A DNA stretch of 39,864 bases from Chromatiales bacterium (GTDB lineage: Bacteria > Pseudomonadota > Gammaproteobacteria > Chromatiales > Chromatiaceae): positions 1 through 39,864 of the forward strand of contig JANQEV010000009.1 in the NCBI GenBank assembly GCA_028278145.1. Direction: 5' to 3'. The notes beneath the pieces are model-generated. The model was not told where the DNA came from. It saw only the letters and a list, made by a program, of their open reading frames with translations, and ran no database searches. This document shows, in pieces, positions 7,611 to 16,328 of this stretch (positions are counted from its first letter, which is position 1; each line of letters begins with the position of its first letter). The translations under genes were made by a program, and so were the position numbers.

Positions 7611-9425
7611 ATGCCACACCATAATCCTGCCCAATCCCGGCCACATCGGGACCGCCGCGACCTGCACAACCTGCGTATGATGCTCAGCTTCCTGTCCGAA
7701 TACCGGGGGCGGGCCTTGTTGGCAATTGGCTGCCTGGTACTGGCCAAGGTGGCAAATGTGGGGATCCCGCTGGTGTTGAAGCAGATTGTGGATGCCCTGG
7801 AGAAAGGTGGCAGCGCAGTATTGGTGCTGCCGGTCTCGCTGCTGTTTGGCTATGGTCTGTTGCGTCTCAGCAGTTCCCTGTTTAATGAACTGCGGGATGT
7901 GGTGTTTGCCCGGGTACGCTTTAATGCCATGCGCATGCTGTCACGCAAGGTGCTGGAACACCTGCACCAGCTGGCCTTGCGTTTTCACCTGGAGCGGCGC
8001 ACCGGGGCCATCAGCCGGGATCTGGAGCGCGGTACCCGTAGTGTCAGTACCATCCTGAACTATATGACCTTCAGTATCCTGCCCCTGCTGATTGAGTTCA
8101 GCCTGGTGGCCGGGGTGCTGCTTACCATGTACAACCCCATCTTTACCATTGTCACCTTCGGCACGGTGGCGGTGTATGTGCTCTTCACCCTACTGATCAC
8201 CTCATGGCGTATGGAGTTTCGTCATACCATGAATCGCCTGGAGTCCGAGGCCAATGCTCAGGCCCTGGACAGCCTGATCAACTATGAGACGGTGAAGTAC
8301 TTCGGTAATGAAGGTCTGGAGCTGGAGCGGTTCGACGGTACCCTGTTCCGTTGGGAGGAGTCGGCGGTTAAGAGTCAATCATCCATGTCTCTGCTCAACT
8401 TTGGACAGGGATCTATCATAGCCGTAGGCGTAACCATCATCATGTTTCTGGCCGCTGATGGCGTGGTTACTGGTGAGATGAGCGTGGGTGACCTGGTGAT
8501 GGTTAACGCCTTCATGCTGCAGCTGTTTATCCCCCTCAACTTTCTGGGGGTGGTCTATAGACAGATCATGTACTCCATGGCGGATATGGATCTGGTATTC
8601 AAGCTGTTGGAGCGTACGCCAGAGATTGAAGATAGACCTGATGCCGAGGAGCTGGAACTCAATGGGGGAGAGATCCATTTCAATCAGGTGGATTTCTCAT
8701 ACCAGGATGATCGGCAGATCCTGTTCGGAGTGGATTTTACCGTCCATTCTGGAGAGAAGGTTGCGATTGTCGGGCGTAGCGGTGCCGGCAAATCTACCCT
8801 GTCGCGACTGCTATTCCGTTTTTATGATGTATCTGGCGGTAGCGTTACCATAGATGGCCAGGATGTGCGCAGTGTTACCCAGGAGAGTCTGCGTAGTGCC
8901 ATAGGTATAGTGCCGCAGGATACGGTACTGTTTAATGACACCATCCTGTATAACCTGCGCTATGGACGTCCGGATGCCAGCATGGATGAGATCAGGCAGG
9001 CCGCGGCCATGGCCCATATAGATGAGTTTATCGACTCTCTGCCCCAGGGCTACGAAACGGTGGTGGGTGAACGTGGTCTCAAACTATCCGGAGGTGAAAA
9101 GCAACGGGTCGCCATTGCCAGAGCCATCCTCAAGCGGCCACGCATCATGGTGTTTGATGAGGCTACATCCTCACTGGACAGTGCTACTGAACAGGCGATA
9201 CAGGAGACCCTGAAAGATGTAGCGCAGAATCATACCACGCTGGTGGTGGCGCACCGCCTCTCCACGGTGGTGGATGCTGATCGTATACTGGTGATGGAAG
9301 AGGGCAGGATTGTGGAACAGGGTAAGCACCAGGAGCTGCTGGAGCATAATGGGCGATATGCAAAAATGTGGCAGTTGCAGCAGGAGGACCAGCGGGCTAT
9401 GGTCTACAGGGACTCTGAAAAGTGA
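7611..9425 (+). CDS. Atm1-type ABC exporter (fused membrane and ATPase domains)
   Basis: Half-transporter of 604 residues: six-helix transmembrane domain (about 30-330) followed by a nucleotide-binding domain. Walker A is GRSGAGKS at 388-395, the ABC signature LSGGEKQR at 492-499 and Walker B I-M-V-F-D-E at 512-517. The segments R-D-L-E-R-G-T-R and N-Y-E-T-V-K-Y-F-G-N-E are characteristic of the Atm1/ABCB7/HMT1 group, bacterial members of which export glutathione derivatives, including oxidised or metal-bound glutathione. That role is family knowledge; the substrate here is not shown. Functions as a homodimer in the inner membrane. Transcribed divergently from the S24-like operon; a TATAGAAT near 7571 could be a -10 element but no matching -35 is seen. 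Confidence 0.9.
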   Translation: MPHHNPAQSRPHRDRRDLHNLRMMLSFLSEYRGRALLAIGCLVLAKVANVGIPLVLKQIVDALEKGGSAVLVLPVSLLFGYGLLRLSSSLFNELRDVVFARVRFNAMRMLSRKVLEHLHQLALRFHLERRTGAISRDLERGTRSVSTILNYMTFSILPLLIEFSLVAGVLLTMYNPIFTIVTFGTVAVYVLFTLLITSWRMEFRHTMNRLESEANAQALDSLINYETVKYFGNEGLELERFDGTLFRWEESAVKSQSSMSLLNFGQGSIIAVGVTIIMFLAADGVVTGEMSVGDLVMVNAFMLQLFIPLNFLGVVYRQIMYSMADMDLVFKLLERTPEIEDRPDAEELELNGGEIHFNQVDFSYQDDRQILFGVDFTVHSGEKVAIVGRSGAGKSTLSRLLFRFYDVSGGSVTIDGQDVRSVTQESLRSAIGIVPQDTVLFNDTILYNLRYGRPDASMDEIRQAAAMAHIDEFIDSLPQGYETVVGERGLKLSGGEKQRVAIARAILKRPRIMVFDEATSSLDSATEQAIQETLKDVAQNHTTLVVAHRLSTVVDADRILVMEEGRIVEQGKHQELLEHNGRYAKMWQLQQEDQRAMVYRDSEK

Positions 9426-9441
9426 TAGAACCTAGTCATAT

Positions 9442-9562
9442 CGCGCAGAGACGCAAAGACCAGTAGGCCGGGATAAGGATAACGTTCACCGCAACAAGGG
9501 TTTCCTAAATGGTATGATCCAGTCAATCGCCAGAAGCGCTGTCGCTTATTCTGGCCTACCTT
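9442..9562. repeat. Second REP-like pair plus a short CGCRRAGACGC repeat
   Basis: Intergenic region between the ABC exporter and cca. At 9442-9460 lies the motif CGCGCAGAGACGCAAAGAC, related to the repeats at 12905-12980 and 33701-33830. At 9463-9478 the REP-like start GTAGGCCGGGATAAGG occurs with a decayed second arm. At 9529-9560 the inverted copy has an intact hairpin: GCCAGAA 9529-9535 with TTCTGGC 9549-9555, then CTACC. It matches 2813-2844 at nearly every position. Confidence 0.7.
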
Positions 9563-9599
9563 CTGATCAGGCAAAGACAAAGGCAACGATTAGGTCACA

Positions 9600-10694
9600 A
9601 TGAAAATCTATCTTGTGGGCGGTGCGGTACGGGACGAACTGCTGGGTTTTCCGGTACAGGAACGGGACTGGCTGGTAGTTGGCGGCAGTGAGGCTATGCT
9701 GCTGGAGCAGGGTTTCTGCAGGGCTGACAGTGAATTCCCGGTATTCCTGCATCCTGATACTGGTGAGGAGTATGCACTGGCCCGTACCGAGACCAAGAGC
9801 GGTTCTGGCTACAAGGGCTTTGTGGTGCATGCTGGTCCTGATGTTACCCTGGAACAGGATCTGGTGCGTAGAGATCTCACTGTTAATGCTCTGGCTCGGG
9901 ATGAAGCAGGAAAGGTGGTAGATCTGTTTGATGGTCAGACTGACCTGGAGCAGAAGCGCTTACGTCATATCTCACCAGCATTCGTCGAAGACCCACTGCG
10001 CCTGCTGCGAGCCGCACGCTTTGCCGCCTACCTGGACTTCACTGTTGCTCCTGAAACCGTAGAGCTTATGCGGCAGATAGCCCACTCGGGCGAACTTTCC
10101 ACCCTTAATCGGGAACGGGTATGGAAAGAGCTGGTTGCTGCACTCCAGGGACAGGCCCCGTGGCGATTCTTTGAAGTGCTGCTGGAGTGTGGGGCACTGG
10201 CGCCACTGCATCTAGCTCTAAGTCATCAGGCCGAGTCCATAGAGTCACTACAGCGGGTGGTTAAGGCAACGCCCAGCACTGAAGTACGTCTTGCCGCAGT
10301 TATGTACCGCACCGTGGCGCATAGTGGCGGGGTTGAGGATTTGCATGACTTCCTGCCACTGCCTACTGGCCACTCATGGCTTCTCAATGCATTGCAACAG
10401 CATGCTAGAGACCTTGAACAAGCAGCCGCGGGTGATGCCGAGGCCCTGTTGGCACTGCTTACCCAATTGCGTGCCCAACAGCAGCCGGAAAGGTATGCAC
10501 AGTTTCTCCAGGCAGCAAATGCCATCTGGCCTGAGCTTATGCAGAAGGCCGCAGTAAATCTGGAGCAGGCGATGCAGGTTATTAATTCAGTTACGGCAGC
10601 TGATCTGCAGGATCAGGGGCTCAACGGCAAGGAACTGGGTGAGGAGCTTACCGCTCTACGCCTGCAGGAGATCCGCATGGCCATTGGAAGTTAA
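9600..10694 (+). CDS. cca: CCA-adding enzyme (tRNA nucleotidyltransferase) without HD residues
   Basis: Protein of 364 residues, clearly class II and E. coli-type. It opens with the nucleotidyltransferase core ([12 protein letters not shown], then E-R-D-W), followed by the RRDLTVNA motif and the neck/body segment E-D-P-L-R-L-L-R. It adds or repairs the 3' CCA of tRNAs. Two points: the first carboxylate of the D-x-D metal motif of the E. coli enzyme is glutamate here (E-R-D), a conservative change. In the C-terminal third, where the E. coli protein (412 residues) has an HD phosphohydrolase domain, this protein is shorter and reads M-Y-R-T-V in place of the H-D dipeptide. So 2',3'-cyclic phosphodiesterase and phosphatase activities are probably absent. 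Stands alone, after a REP-like repeat. Confidence 0.93.
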   Translation: MKIYLVGGAVRDELLGFPVQERDWLVVGGSEAMLLEQGFCRADSEFPVFLHPDTGEEYALARTETKSGSGYKGFVVHAGPDVTLEQDLVRRDLTVNALARDEAGKVVDLFDGQTDLEQKRLRHISPAFVEDPLRLLRAARFAAYLDFTVAPETVELMRQIAHSGELSTLNRERVWKELVAALQGQAPWRFFEVLLECGALAPLHLALSHQAESIESLQRVVKATPSTEVRLAAVMYRTVAHSGGVEDLHDFLPLPTGHSWLLNALQQHARDLEQAAAGDAEALLALLTQLRAQQQPERYAQFLQAANAIWPELMQKAAVNLEQAMQVINSVTAADLQDQGLNGKELGEELTALRLQEIRMAIGS

Positions 10695-10763
10695 GAGCCA
10701 GTCGCTTTTCATGCTAAAGTAAATTTAACTATGGTCTGTTAACACTAAATAAAACAGCTTTTT

Positions 10764-11465
10764 ATGCCAGACAGTTCCAAGAAATCATCGCCCGCTCAAT
10801 CAGCTAATAATCCCATGCGTCTGCTGTTGGTAGTAGATCATGCCCTGTTTCGGGTGGGCTTGAAGGAACTGTTGGAAAAGCGTGGGGTTGAAGTAGTGGC
10901 AGCCATGGCCGATTGGCAGGATGGTATTGAGCTGGCAGTTCAAGATCGACCTGATGCCATTCTGCTGGATCTGCAGCTTCCAGGCATGACCGAGGTGGAA
11001 GTGTTGCGTGAACTGCGAAAACGCAGGCCAAATCTGCCTGTTGCCATGCTTACCTTCAGCATGCATGAGAATGATCTGTTACAGGCGCTGCGGGCCGGTG
11101 CTACCGGCTATCTGCTACGTACTATTGAACCGGATGAACTTATTACCTCCTTACGGGATATGATTGGCGGGAATCTGGTGGTGGCGAAAGAGTTTGCGGA
11201 AACCCTAACCAGGATATTGCGTGGTGAAGTGGATGTGTCTATGGAGAGGGCAGCTCTGGCCGGACTTACCCCGCGTGAATTGGAGATTCTGTGCCAACTT
11301 ACACAGGGTAAAAGCAACAAGGTGATTGCACGTGAATTGGGAATCTCGGATGGTACGGTAAAGTTGCATGTAAAGGCCATTCTGCGCAAACTGCAGGTTC
11401 ACTCCCGAGTGGATGCGGCAGTAATAGCTGTGGAAGAGAAAATCTGTCCACGCGGGGAAATGTAG
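10764..11465 (+). CDS. NarL/FixJ-type response regulator with atypical receiver
   Basis: Protein of 233 residues: a receiver domain (about 18-135) and a LuxR-type helix-turn-helix (about 163-227; L-T-P-R-E-L-E-I-L, then S-D-G-T-V-K-L-H-V-K), close in layout to NarL. The phosphoacceptor D69 (I-L-L-D-L) and T97 are present, but the acidic pair that binds magnesium is reduced to one residue (V24-D25-H26 instead of D-D-H), and the conserved lysine is R119 (G-Y-L-L-R). Such changes usually weaken or remove phosphotransfer, so the protein may be phosphorylation-independent or respond differently. No histidine kinase gene is adjacent. An alternative start is M18 (10815), which removes a Ser/Lys-rich leader. 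Lies 19 bp upstream of the permease gene, so possibly co-transcribed. Confidence 0.85.
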   Translation: MPDSSKKSSPAQSANNPMRLLLVVDHALFRVGLKELLEKRGVEVVAAMADWQDGIELAVQDRPDAILLDLQLPGMTEVEVLRELRKRRPNLPVAMLTFSMHENDLLQALRAGATGYLLRTIEPDELITSLRDMIGGNLVVAKEFAETLTRILRGEVDVSMERAALAGLTPRELEILCQLTQGKSNKVIARELGISDGTVKLHVKAILRKLQVHSRVDAAVIAVEEKICPRGEM

Positions 11466-11484
11466 TGGATAGCGGGGGGGATTA

Positions 11485-12897
11485 ATGCCACAGTTTGTTG
11501 TGCTCTGGACCGATGCCCTTATCTTTCTACTGCTGTTTATGGCCGTGGGTTTTGGTTTCTATGCAGCGCGCAAGGAGCATCTGCGTGGACCATGGCGCAG
11601 CGTTGTGGAGAGCAAGGTTGGTGTTGGTACCATGGTGGTGCTGCTGTTCTATGTAACCATAGGCCTGCTTGATTCCATCCATTTTCATCCGGCCCTGGCA
11701 GAACAGGATCGCAGCAATGGTGTTACCCACTCCTCTGAGGTGATAAGCCTGTTTGACCAGTTGGTTACCCCCTTACGGGTAAGGCAGGAGAAGACCTACT
11801 CAGCACCACTGGCCACACATCTGTATGCCAAAGAGACCATAGAATTGCCTGACGGAACCCAGGTCAGGGCCTTTCCACGCCTGCGTTATGGTGGTGCTCA
11901 TCTAAAGCATCCTGAGAAGGAGTGGCAATCAGATATCCTGCGCACCATCGCCATCGGTAGTGTCAAAGGAGTTCTGCTCACCTTCGTAATACTCAATATC
12001 CTGATCATGTTTACATCTATGCGGTCGGGGTGTGGTTACGGCGGGCAAGCCAAGAGGATGCTGCTGGGCCAGACTGCCATACCCTGGCGAGTAGCGATGC
12101 TGACTCTTGCTGTTATGTTGATTGTGCTAACAGTGAGCGCAGAACTGAGTCTCAAATATCACCTGCTGGGAACCGATAAGGTGGGTGAGGATGTGTTTTA
12201 TCAAGCCCTGAAGAGTATTCGCACCGGCCTGATGATTGGCACCCTTACCACCCTGGTTATGCTGCCGGCGGCTATTCTGCTGGGGATCATGGCCGGATAC
12301 TTCCGTGGCTGGGTGGATGACGTCATCCAGTATCTCTATACCACGCTGAACTCTATCCCAGGGGTACTGTTGATTGCCGCAGCCATCCTGATGCTACAGA
12401 TCTACATGAGTAACCATGCCGATCAGTTCAACAGCCTGCTGGAACGTGCGGATATGCGGCTGCTGTTTCTCTGTATCATCCTGGGTGTTACCAGTTGGAC
12501 CGGTCTATGCCGCCTGTTGCGTGGCGAGTCCATCAAGCTGCGGGAGGTGGATTATGTGCAGGCAGCCACCGCCTTCGGGGTGGGTAATTTTCAGATCATC
12601 CTGCGCCATATCCTGCCTAATGTGTTGCATATTGTGCTGATCACTGTAGTACTGGATTTCTCCGGCCTGGTGCTGGCAGAGGCGGTGCTCTCGTATGTGA
12701 ACATAGGTGTGGACCCCACCATGAACAGCTGGGGCAATATGATCAACAGTGCGCGCCTGGAGATGGCACGGGAGCCTATCGTCTGGTGGTCTCTGATGGC
12801 GGCCCTGATGTTTATGTTTACCCTGGTGTTGTCGGCCAACCTGTTTTCCGATGTGGTACGTGATGCCTTTGATCCACGTCTGCGTAGTAGTAGATAA
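11485..12897 (+). CDS. Peptide-type ABC transporter permease (DppC/OppC family)
   Basis: Inner-membrane permease of 470 residues, longer than the usual 290-340 for DppC because of an N-terminal extension with two membrane helices (about 9-27 and 49-66) and a periplasmic stretch before the core. The core has the binding-protein-dependent transport fold, with the cytoplasmic EAA-like loop at about 345-380 (Y-V-Q-A-A-T-A-F-G-V) that docks onto the ATPase. It pairs with the fused ATPase gene 126 bp downstream, which the repeat at 12905-12980 separates. No solute-binding protein and no DppB-type second permease are encoded nearby. They may be elsewhere, or the permease may act with an unlinked partner. 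A G-rich ribosome binding site precedes the ATG. Confidence 0.85.
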   Translation: MPQFVVLWTDALIFLLLFMAVGFGFYAARKEHLRGPWRSVVESKVGVGTMVVLLFYVTIGLLDSIHFHPALAEQDRSNGVTHSSEVISLFDQLVTPLRVRQEKTYSAPLATHLYAKETIELPDGTQVRAFPRLRYGGAHLKHPEKEWQSDILRTIAIGSVKGVLLTFVILNILIMFTSMRSGCGYGGQAKRMLLGQTAIPWRVAMLTLAVMLIVLTVSAELSLKYHLLGTDKVGEDVFYQALKSIRTGLMIGTLTTLVMLPAAILLGIMAGYFRGWVDDVIQYLYTTLNSIPGVLLIAAAILMLQIYMSNHADQFNSLLERADMRLLFLCIILGVTSWTGLCRLLRGESIKLREVDYVQAATAFGVGNFQIILRHILPNVLHIVLITVVLDFSGLVLAEAVLSYVNIGVDPTMNSWGNMINSARLEMAREPIVWWSLMAALMFMFTLVLSANLFSDVVRDAFDPRLRSSR

Positions 12898-12904
12898 ATG
12901 ATCA

Positions 12905-12980
12905 AACCGCAAAGGTCGCATAGAGCGCTAAGAAAATGCCATGTTAATAAATATAGATACTTTGCGTTCTTCGCGGTTAA
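12905..12980. repeat. Imperfect inverted repeat of the CCGCAAAG type (MITE-like)
   Basis: Left arm starts AAACCGCAAAGG at 12905; right arm CTTTGCGTTCTTCGCGGTTAA at 12960-12980, whose complement begins TTAACCGCGAAG. The arms match imperfectly and flank an A+T-rich centre. The same motif class is seen at 9442-9460 and 33701-33830. It lies between the permease and ATPase genes of one transporter. Confidence 0.6.
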
Positions 12981-13023
12981 TTTTGTGTTTACGGACAGAT
13001 ACTAACTATGGAAACTGCCCCAG

Positions 13024-15030
13024 ATGAGTGATCCGCTACTACAAATCAAACACCTCAAGACCTGGCTTGGAAGCAGTGACAATCCAGTAAAGGCGGTTGA
13101 TGGTGTGGATCTGGAGATCCACCAAGGTGAAACCTTTGCCCTGCTGGGTGAGTCCGGTTGCGGTAAATCCATGACGGCACTAACCATGATGCGTCTGCTG
13201 CCAGCATCCGGACGCATTGTGGATGGTTCAGTCAGGTTGGGTGATACCGATATTCTGGCCCTGCCAGAGGCTGCCATGCGCAGTGAACGGGGCGGGCGCA
13301 TGGGTATGATCTTCCAGGAACCCATGACCTCGCTGAACCCGGTGCTTACCGTTGGTGACCAGATCGCTGAATCGGTCAAGGTGCACGACATAGCAGCCAA
13401 GGCAGATATCGATGGTCGGGTGTTGGCACTGCTCAAGGCGGTGGGCATCCCTGATCCAAAGCGTCGCATGCGCGAGTATCCACACCAGCTCTCTGGGGGT
13501 ATGAAACAGCGGGTGATGATCGCCATCGCCCTGGCCGGTAAGCCGGAGCTGCTGATTGCCGACGAACCAACCACGGCGCTGGATGTAACCATACAGGCCC
13601 AGGTGTTAACCCTGCTTAAAGATCTGCAGCAGGAGAGCGGCATGGCCATCATGCTGATTACACATGATCTGGGTGTGGTGTCAGAGGTGGCCGATCGTAT
13701 TGCCGTTATGTATGCCGGGCAGATTGTGGAGGTGGCCACACGAGAGCAGTTTTTCTCGGATCCTCAGCATCCATACAGTCGTAAGCTGTTTGATTCTCTG
13801 CCGGGAAAAGCCAGGCGCGGACAGCCATTGGCAGTGATCGAAGGCTCAGTGCCATCGCTAAACCAGGAGTTCAAGGGGTGCCGTTTTGCCGATCGCTGTG
13901 AACAGGTGATGGATGATTGCCAGCAGCAGATTCCGGTATGGAGTGAAACCGGACCGGGGCAGGGGGTGCTGTGTCATCTCTATACCAAGGGTATGGCAGC
14001 CGTACCTGGCCCGATAAGTCAGACGGCAGCGTCTGCAGTAGAGGTAAAAACCAAGCCCTCCAGCTCACTGCTCCAGGTTGAGGATCTGAAGATGCACTTC
14101 CCCATCCACAAGGGGGTGTTGCGGCGCACGGTAGGTCATGTGAAGGCGGTGGATGGAGTCTCCATGGAGATAAACACCGGGCATACTCTGGCGTTGGTGG
14201 GTGAGTCCGGCTGTGGTAAGACCACGGTGGGTAAGGCCATCCTGCAGCTACTACGGCCTACCGCCGGCAGTGCTAACTTCGATGGAGATGAGCTGACCCA
14301 GCTTAAAGGCGAAGCACTGCGCAAGCGTCGCTCCGATATGCAGATCATCTTCCAGGATCCCATGGCCTCCATGAATCCGCGCATGCTGGTGGGAGATATC
14401 ATTGCCGAAGGGATGCAGGCCCAGCGCATCGGCAACAACCGCCAGGAACGTATGCAGCGGGTAGAGCAGCTGCTGGAGCAGGTAGGCCTGCCTGCTGATG
14501 CCGCCAAGCGCTATCCCCATGAGTTCTCCGGTGGTCAACGCCAACGCATCTGTGTAGCCAGGGCCCTGGCGGTAGACCCCATGCTTATTGTTTGTGATGA
14601 ACCAACGAGCGCCCTGGACGTGTCTGTGCAGGCCCAGATCCTCAATCTGCTAAAAGACCTGCAAGATGACCTGGACCTGTCCTACCTGTTCATAACCCAT
14701 GATATCTCGGTAGTGGCCTACCTGGCCCATGAAGTAGCGGTGATGTACCTGGGCAGAATAGTGGAGCGGGGCACAGTGCAGGAGGTGCTGGAGTCACCGC
14801 AACATCCATACACCAAGGCCCTGCTGTCGGCGGTGCCGGTGGTGGACCAGGAGAACAAGCGAGAGGTGATCCGTCTGGAAGGGGATATGCCATCACCGGC
14901 TAACCCACCTGCGGGATGTCATTTCCATCCACGCTGTCCAGAGGCGCTGCCAGAGTGTAAACAGTCCTATCCACAGCAGATAAAACTAAGTGATACCAGA
15001 ACTGTGAGTTGTATCAAGCTGGATCAATAA
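13024..15030 (+). CDS. Fused double ATP-binding protein of a peptide ABC transporter (YejF/DppDF-like)
   Basis: Protein of 668 residues made of two complete nucleotide-binding domains in tandem, equal to DppD and DppF joined. First half: Walker A GESGCGKS at 42-49, signature LSGGMKQR. Second half: Walker A GESGCGKT at 393-400, signature FSGGQRQR. Each half ends with the cysteine-containing C-terminal region of oligopeptide ATPases (F-A-D-R-C and H-P-R-C-P). It powers uptake of oligo- or dipeptides or similar solutes. The partner is the DppC-like permease upstream. The fused arrangement also occurs in E. coli YejF, which imports microcin C-type peptides; the substrate here cannot be deduced. 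Confidence 0.92.
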   Translation: MSDPLLQIKHLKTWLGSSDNPVKAVDGVDLEIHQGETFALLGESGCGKSMTALTMMRLLPASGRIVDGSVRLGDTDILALPEAAMRSERGGRMGMIFQEPMTSLNPVLTVGDQIAESVKVHDIAAKADIDGRVLALLKAVGIPDPKRRMREYPHQLSGGMKQRVMIAIALAGKPELLIADEPTTALDVTIQAQVLTLLKDLQQESGMAIMLITHDLGVVSEVADRIAVMYAGQIVEVATREQFFSDPQHPYSRKLFDSLPGKARRGQPLAVIEGSVPSLNQEFKGCRFADRCEQVMDDCQQQIPVWSETGPGQGVLCHLYTKGMAAVPGPISQTAASAVEVKTKPSSSLLQVEDLKMHFPIHKGVLRRTVGHVKAVDGVSMEINTGHTLALVGESGCGKTTVGKAILQLLRPTAGSANFDGDELTQLKGEALRKRRSDMQIIFQDPMASMNPRMLVGDIIAEGMQAQRIGNNRQERMQRVEQLLEQVGLPADAAKRYPHEFSGGQRQRICVARALAVDPMLIVCDEPTSALDVSVQAQILNLLKDLQDDLDLSYLFITHDISVVAYLAHEVAVMYLGRIVERGTVQEVLESPQHPYTKALLSAVPVVDQENKREVIRLEGDMPSPANPPAGCHFHPRCPEALPECKQSYPQQIKLSDTRTVSCIKLDQ

Positions 15031-15085
15031 CAGCAAGGCTGGGCAACTTGGTTAGATTCCATGTTCTAACCCCAATCCATTAACC

Positions 15086-15250
15086 TCAGTTTCCTTCTGA
15101 AAATAGTTTCTTAAGGTCTAATTGTCTGATAACCTCTCCGCAAGCATGGAATAAAAAAACAGGCAGGATGCTGGTGTCATCTAACATATCAACGTTGCCC
15201 ACCTTGTTCTGCTGTAATACAGCAATCTGTTCCCAATTATTCCGACTGCG
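15086..15250 (-). pseudogene. Possible truncated coding fragment, unrecognised
   Basis: On the minus strand an open frame of 54 codons runs from an in-frame stop (15251-15253) to TGA at 15086-15088. The peptide has ordinary amino-acid composition (for example N-W-E-Q-I-A-V-L-Q-Q and E-V-I-R-Q-L-D-L-K-K-L-F). The only ATG is at 15187, leaving 33 residues, with no clear ribosome binding site. It may be the 3' remnant of a lost gene or a chance frame. It occupies most of the 260-base gap between the ATPase and the first lipoprotein gene. Confidence 0.25.
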
Positions 15251-15290
15251 TTAATTGAAGAGCTCTATGAGGAATCTGAGGGTCAGTAAT

Positions 15291-15680
15291 ATGAAGAAAA
15301 CCACATCCATAGTGATATTGCTATCCATGTTGTTTCTCAATGCATGTGCTTTTGATGTGATTCGAGTACAGCAAAAGGCTGTAACAATCAAGCCAACCAC
15401 AGCTCAAGATCTGGCTTTTACGTTAAAGCAGGATGCAGAAGTTTCATTGGCTACTGGATATAAAAGAAAGTTAAAAGCCAAAACCAGATGGGTATGTATT
15501 GGGTCTCTTCCACAAGGTGAGGTATACAAATCAGCAGATCAGATTCTTACTGTTGAAGGTTCGAATATTTTTGAAGCAAATATAGTTGTTGCTTCGAATA
15601 AGTTGGTTGGTTTTTACCTGCCGGTGGAAGGAACCTACTCCTCGTTGAAGAAACCATTGGCGTTACAAATTACACAATAA
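15291..15680 (+). CDS. Small predicted lipoprotein, unknown function
   Basis: About 129 residues. The N terminus is a lipoprotein signal (M-K-K-T-T-S-I-V-I, then L-N-A-C), so the mature protein is probably attached to the outer membrane. The ATG at 15291 is chosen because GAGGG at 15278-15282 precedes it by eight bases and the signal peptide then has a standard length. Upstream in-frame starts (TTG 15255, ATG 15267) would add a poor leader. No known domain is recognised. The next gene, 17 bp downstream, also encodes a lipoprotein, so the two are likely co-transcribed. The codon usage of this gene and the two that follow looks A+T-richer than the transporter genes before them. Confidence 0.75.
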   Translation: MKKTTSIVILLSMLFLNACAFDVIRVQQKAVTIKPTTAQDLAFTLKQDAEVSLATGYKRKLKAKTRWVCIGSLPQGEVYKSADQILTVEGSNIFEANIVVASNKLVGFYLPVEGTYSSLKKPLALQITQ

Positions 15681-15697
15681 CTAAATGGAGATTAGAC

Positions 15698-16135
15698 GTG
15701 AAACAGCTTGCAAAATATATAGTGGTAGTGTGCGTTGCAGTTCTTGTAACTGGTTGTGCATCAGGGCCTAAATTTGCTGAGGTAAAAGATCGTATTAGTA
15801 AGCAAGGTCCAGATGAAGGAAGGATCTATTTGTACAGAACTACCACACTAGGGGCCGCACTAAAGCCGCAGATTAAACTGAACGGAAAATCTATCGGAAA
15901 ATCAGTGGCGAAGGGGTTTATGTATGTAGATGCTAAGCCTGGCAATTATGAGATTATGACATCAACTGAAGTTGACCGAAAACTGTCGTTTACTCTGAAA
16001 GAAGGTCAAACCAGATACGTTAAATTTAATGTATCTATGGGGTTTTTTGTTGGGCATGTTTATCCCAAGTTGGTTGAAAATGCAGTGGGTAAGAAGGAAA
16101 TACAGGAGTGCAGTTACACTGGCCAGGAAATATAA
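15698..16135 (+). CDS. DUF2846-like lipoprotein
   Basis: Protein of 145 residues starting at GTG, preceded by GGAG. A lipoprotein signal ends in V-T-G-C. The mature part resembles DUF2846: G-R-I-Y-L-Y-R, then L-N-G-K-S-I-G-K-S, F-M-Y-V-D, and P-G-N-Y-E-I, a small beta-rich envelope domain of unknown role. Likely in an operon with the preceding lipoprotein gene. Confidence 0.75.
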   Translation: MKQLAKYIVVVCVAVLVTGCASGPKFAEVKDRISKQGPDEGRIYLYRTTTLGAALKPQIKLNGKSIGKSVAKGFMYVDAKPGNYEIMTSTEVDRKLSFTLKEGQTRYVKFNVSMGFFVGHVYPKLVENAVGKKEIQECSYTGQEI

Positions 16136-16328
16136 GGCATGGATTAAACAGGAACAGTTAAACTGAAGTTGTAATGAGGGTACTAGGTATAGGCATTTGT
16201 TTATAATATTGGTTGTGCAAGTTAGCCAATATCATTTAGCTGTGTGTATACGTTTCTCCCGATTAGAAATGAGCATGTAATAAATAGTGCCTACATATTT
16301 CATTGAAGAAAATTCCAAGTGACAGGAC
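16136..16328. other. AT-rich intergenic region with a weak hairpin
   Basis: No ORF is supported. One inverted repeat, ATATTGG 16206-16212 with CCAATAT 16226-16232, has a 13-base loop and no T-run, so it is a poor terminator. It may contain the rhomboid gene promoter. Confidence 0.3.

Noticed and set aside
13002..13739. A 245-codon open frame on the minus strand
   Set aside because: It is antisense to the first ATP-binding domain of the double ATPase. The composition is Ser/Arg-rich, typical of a shadow frame.
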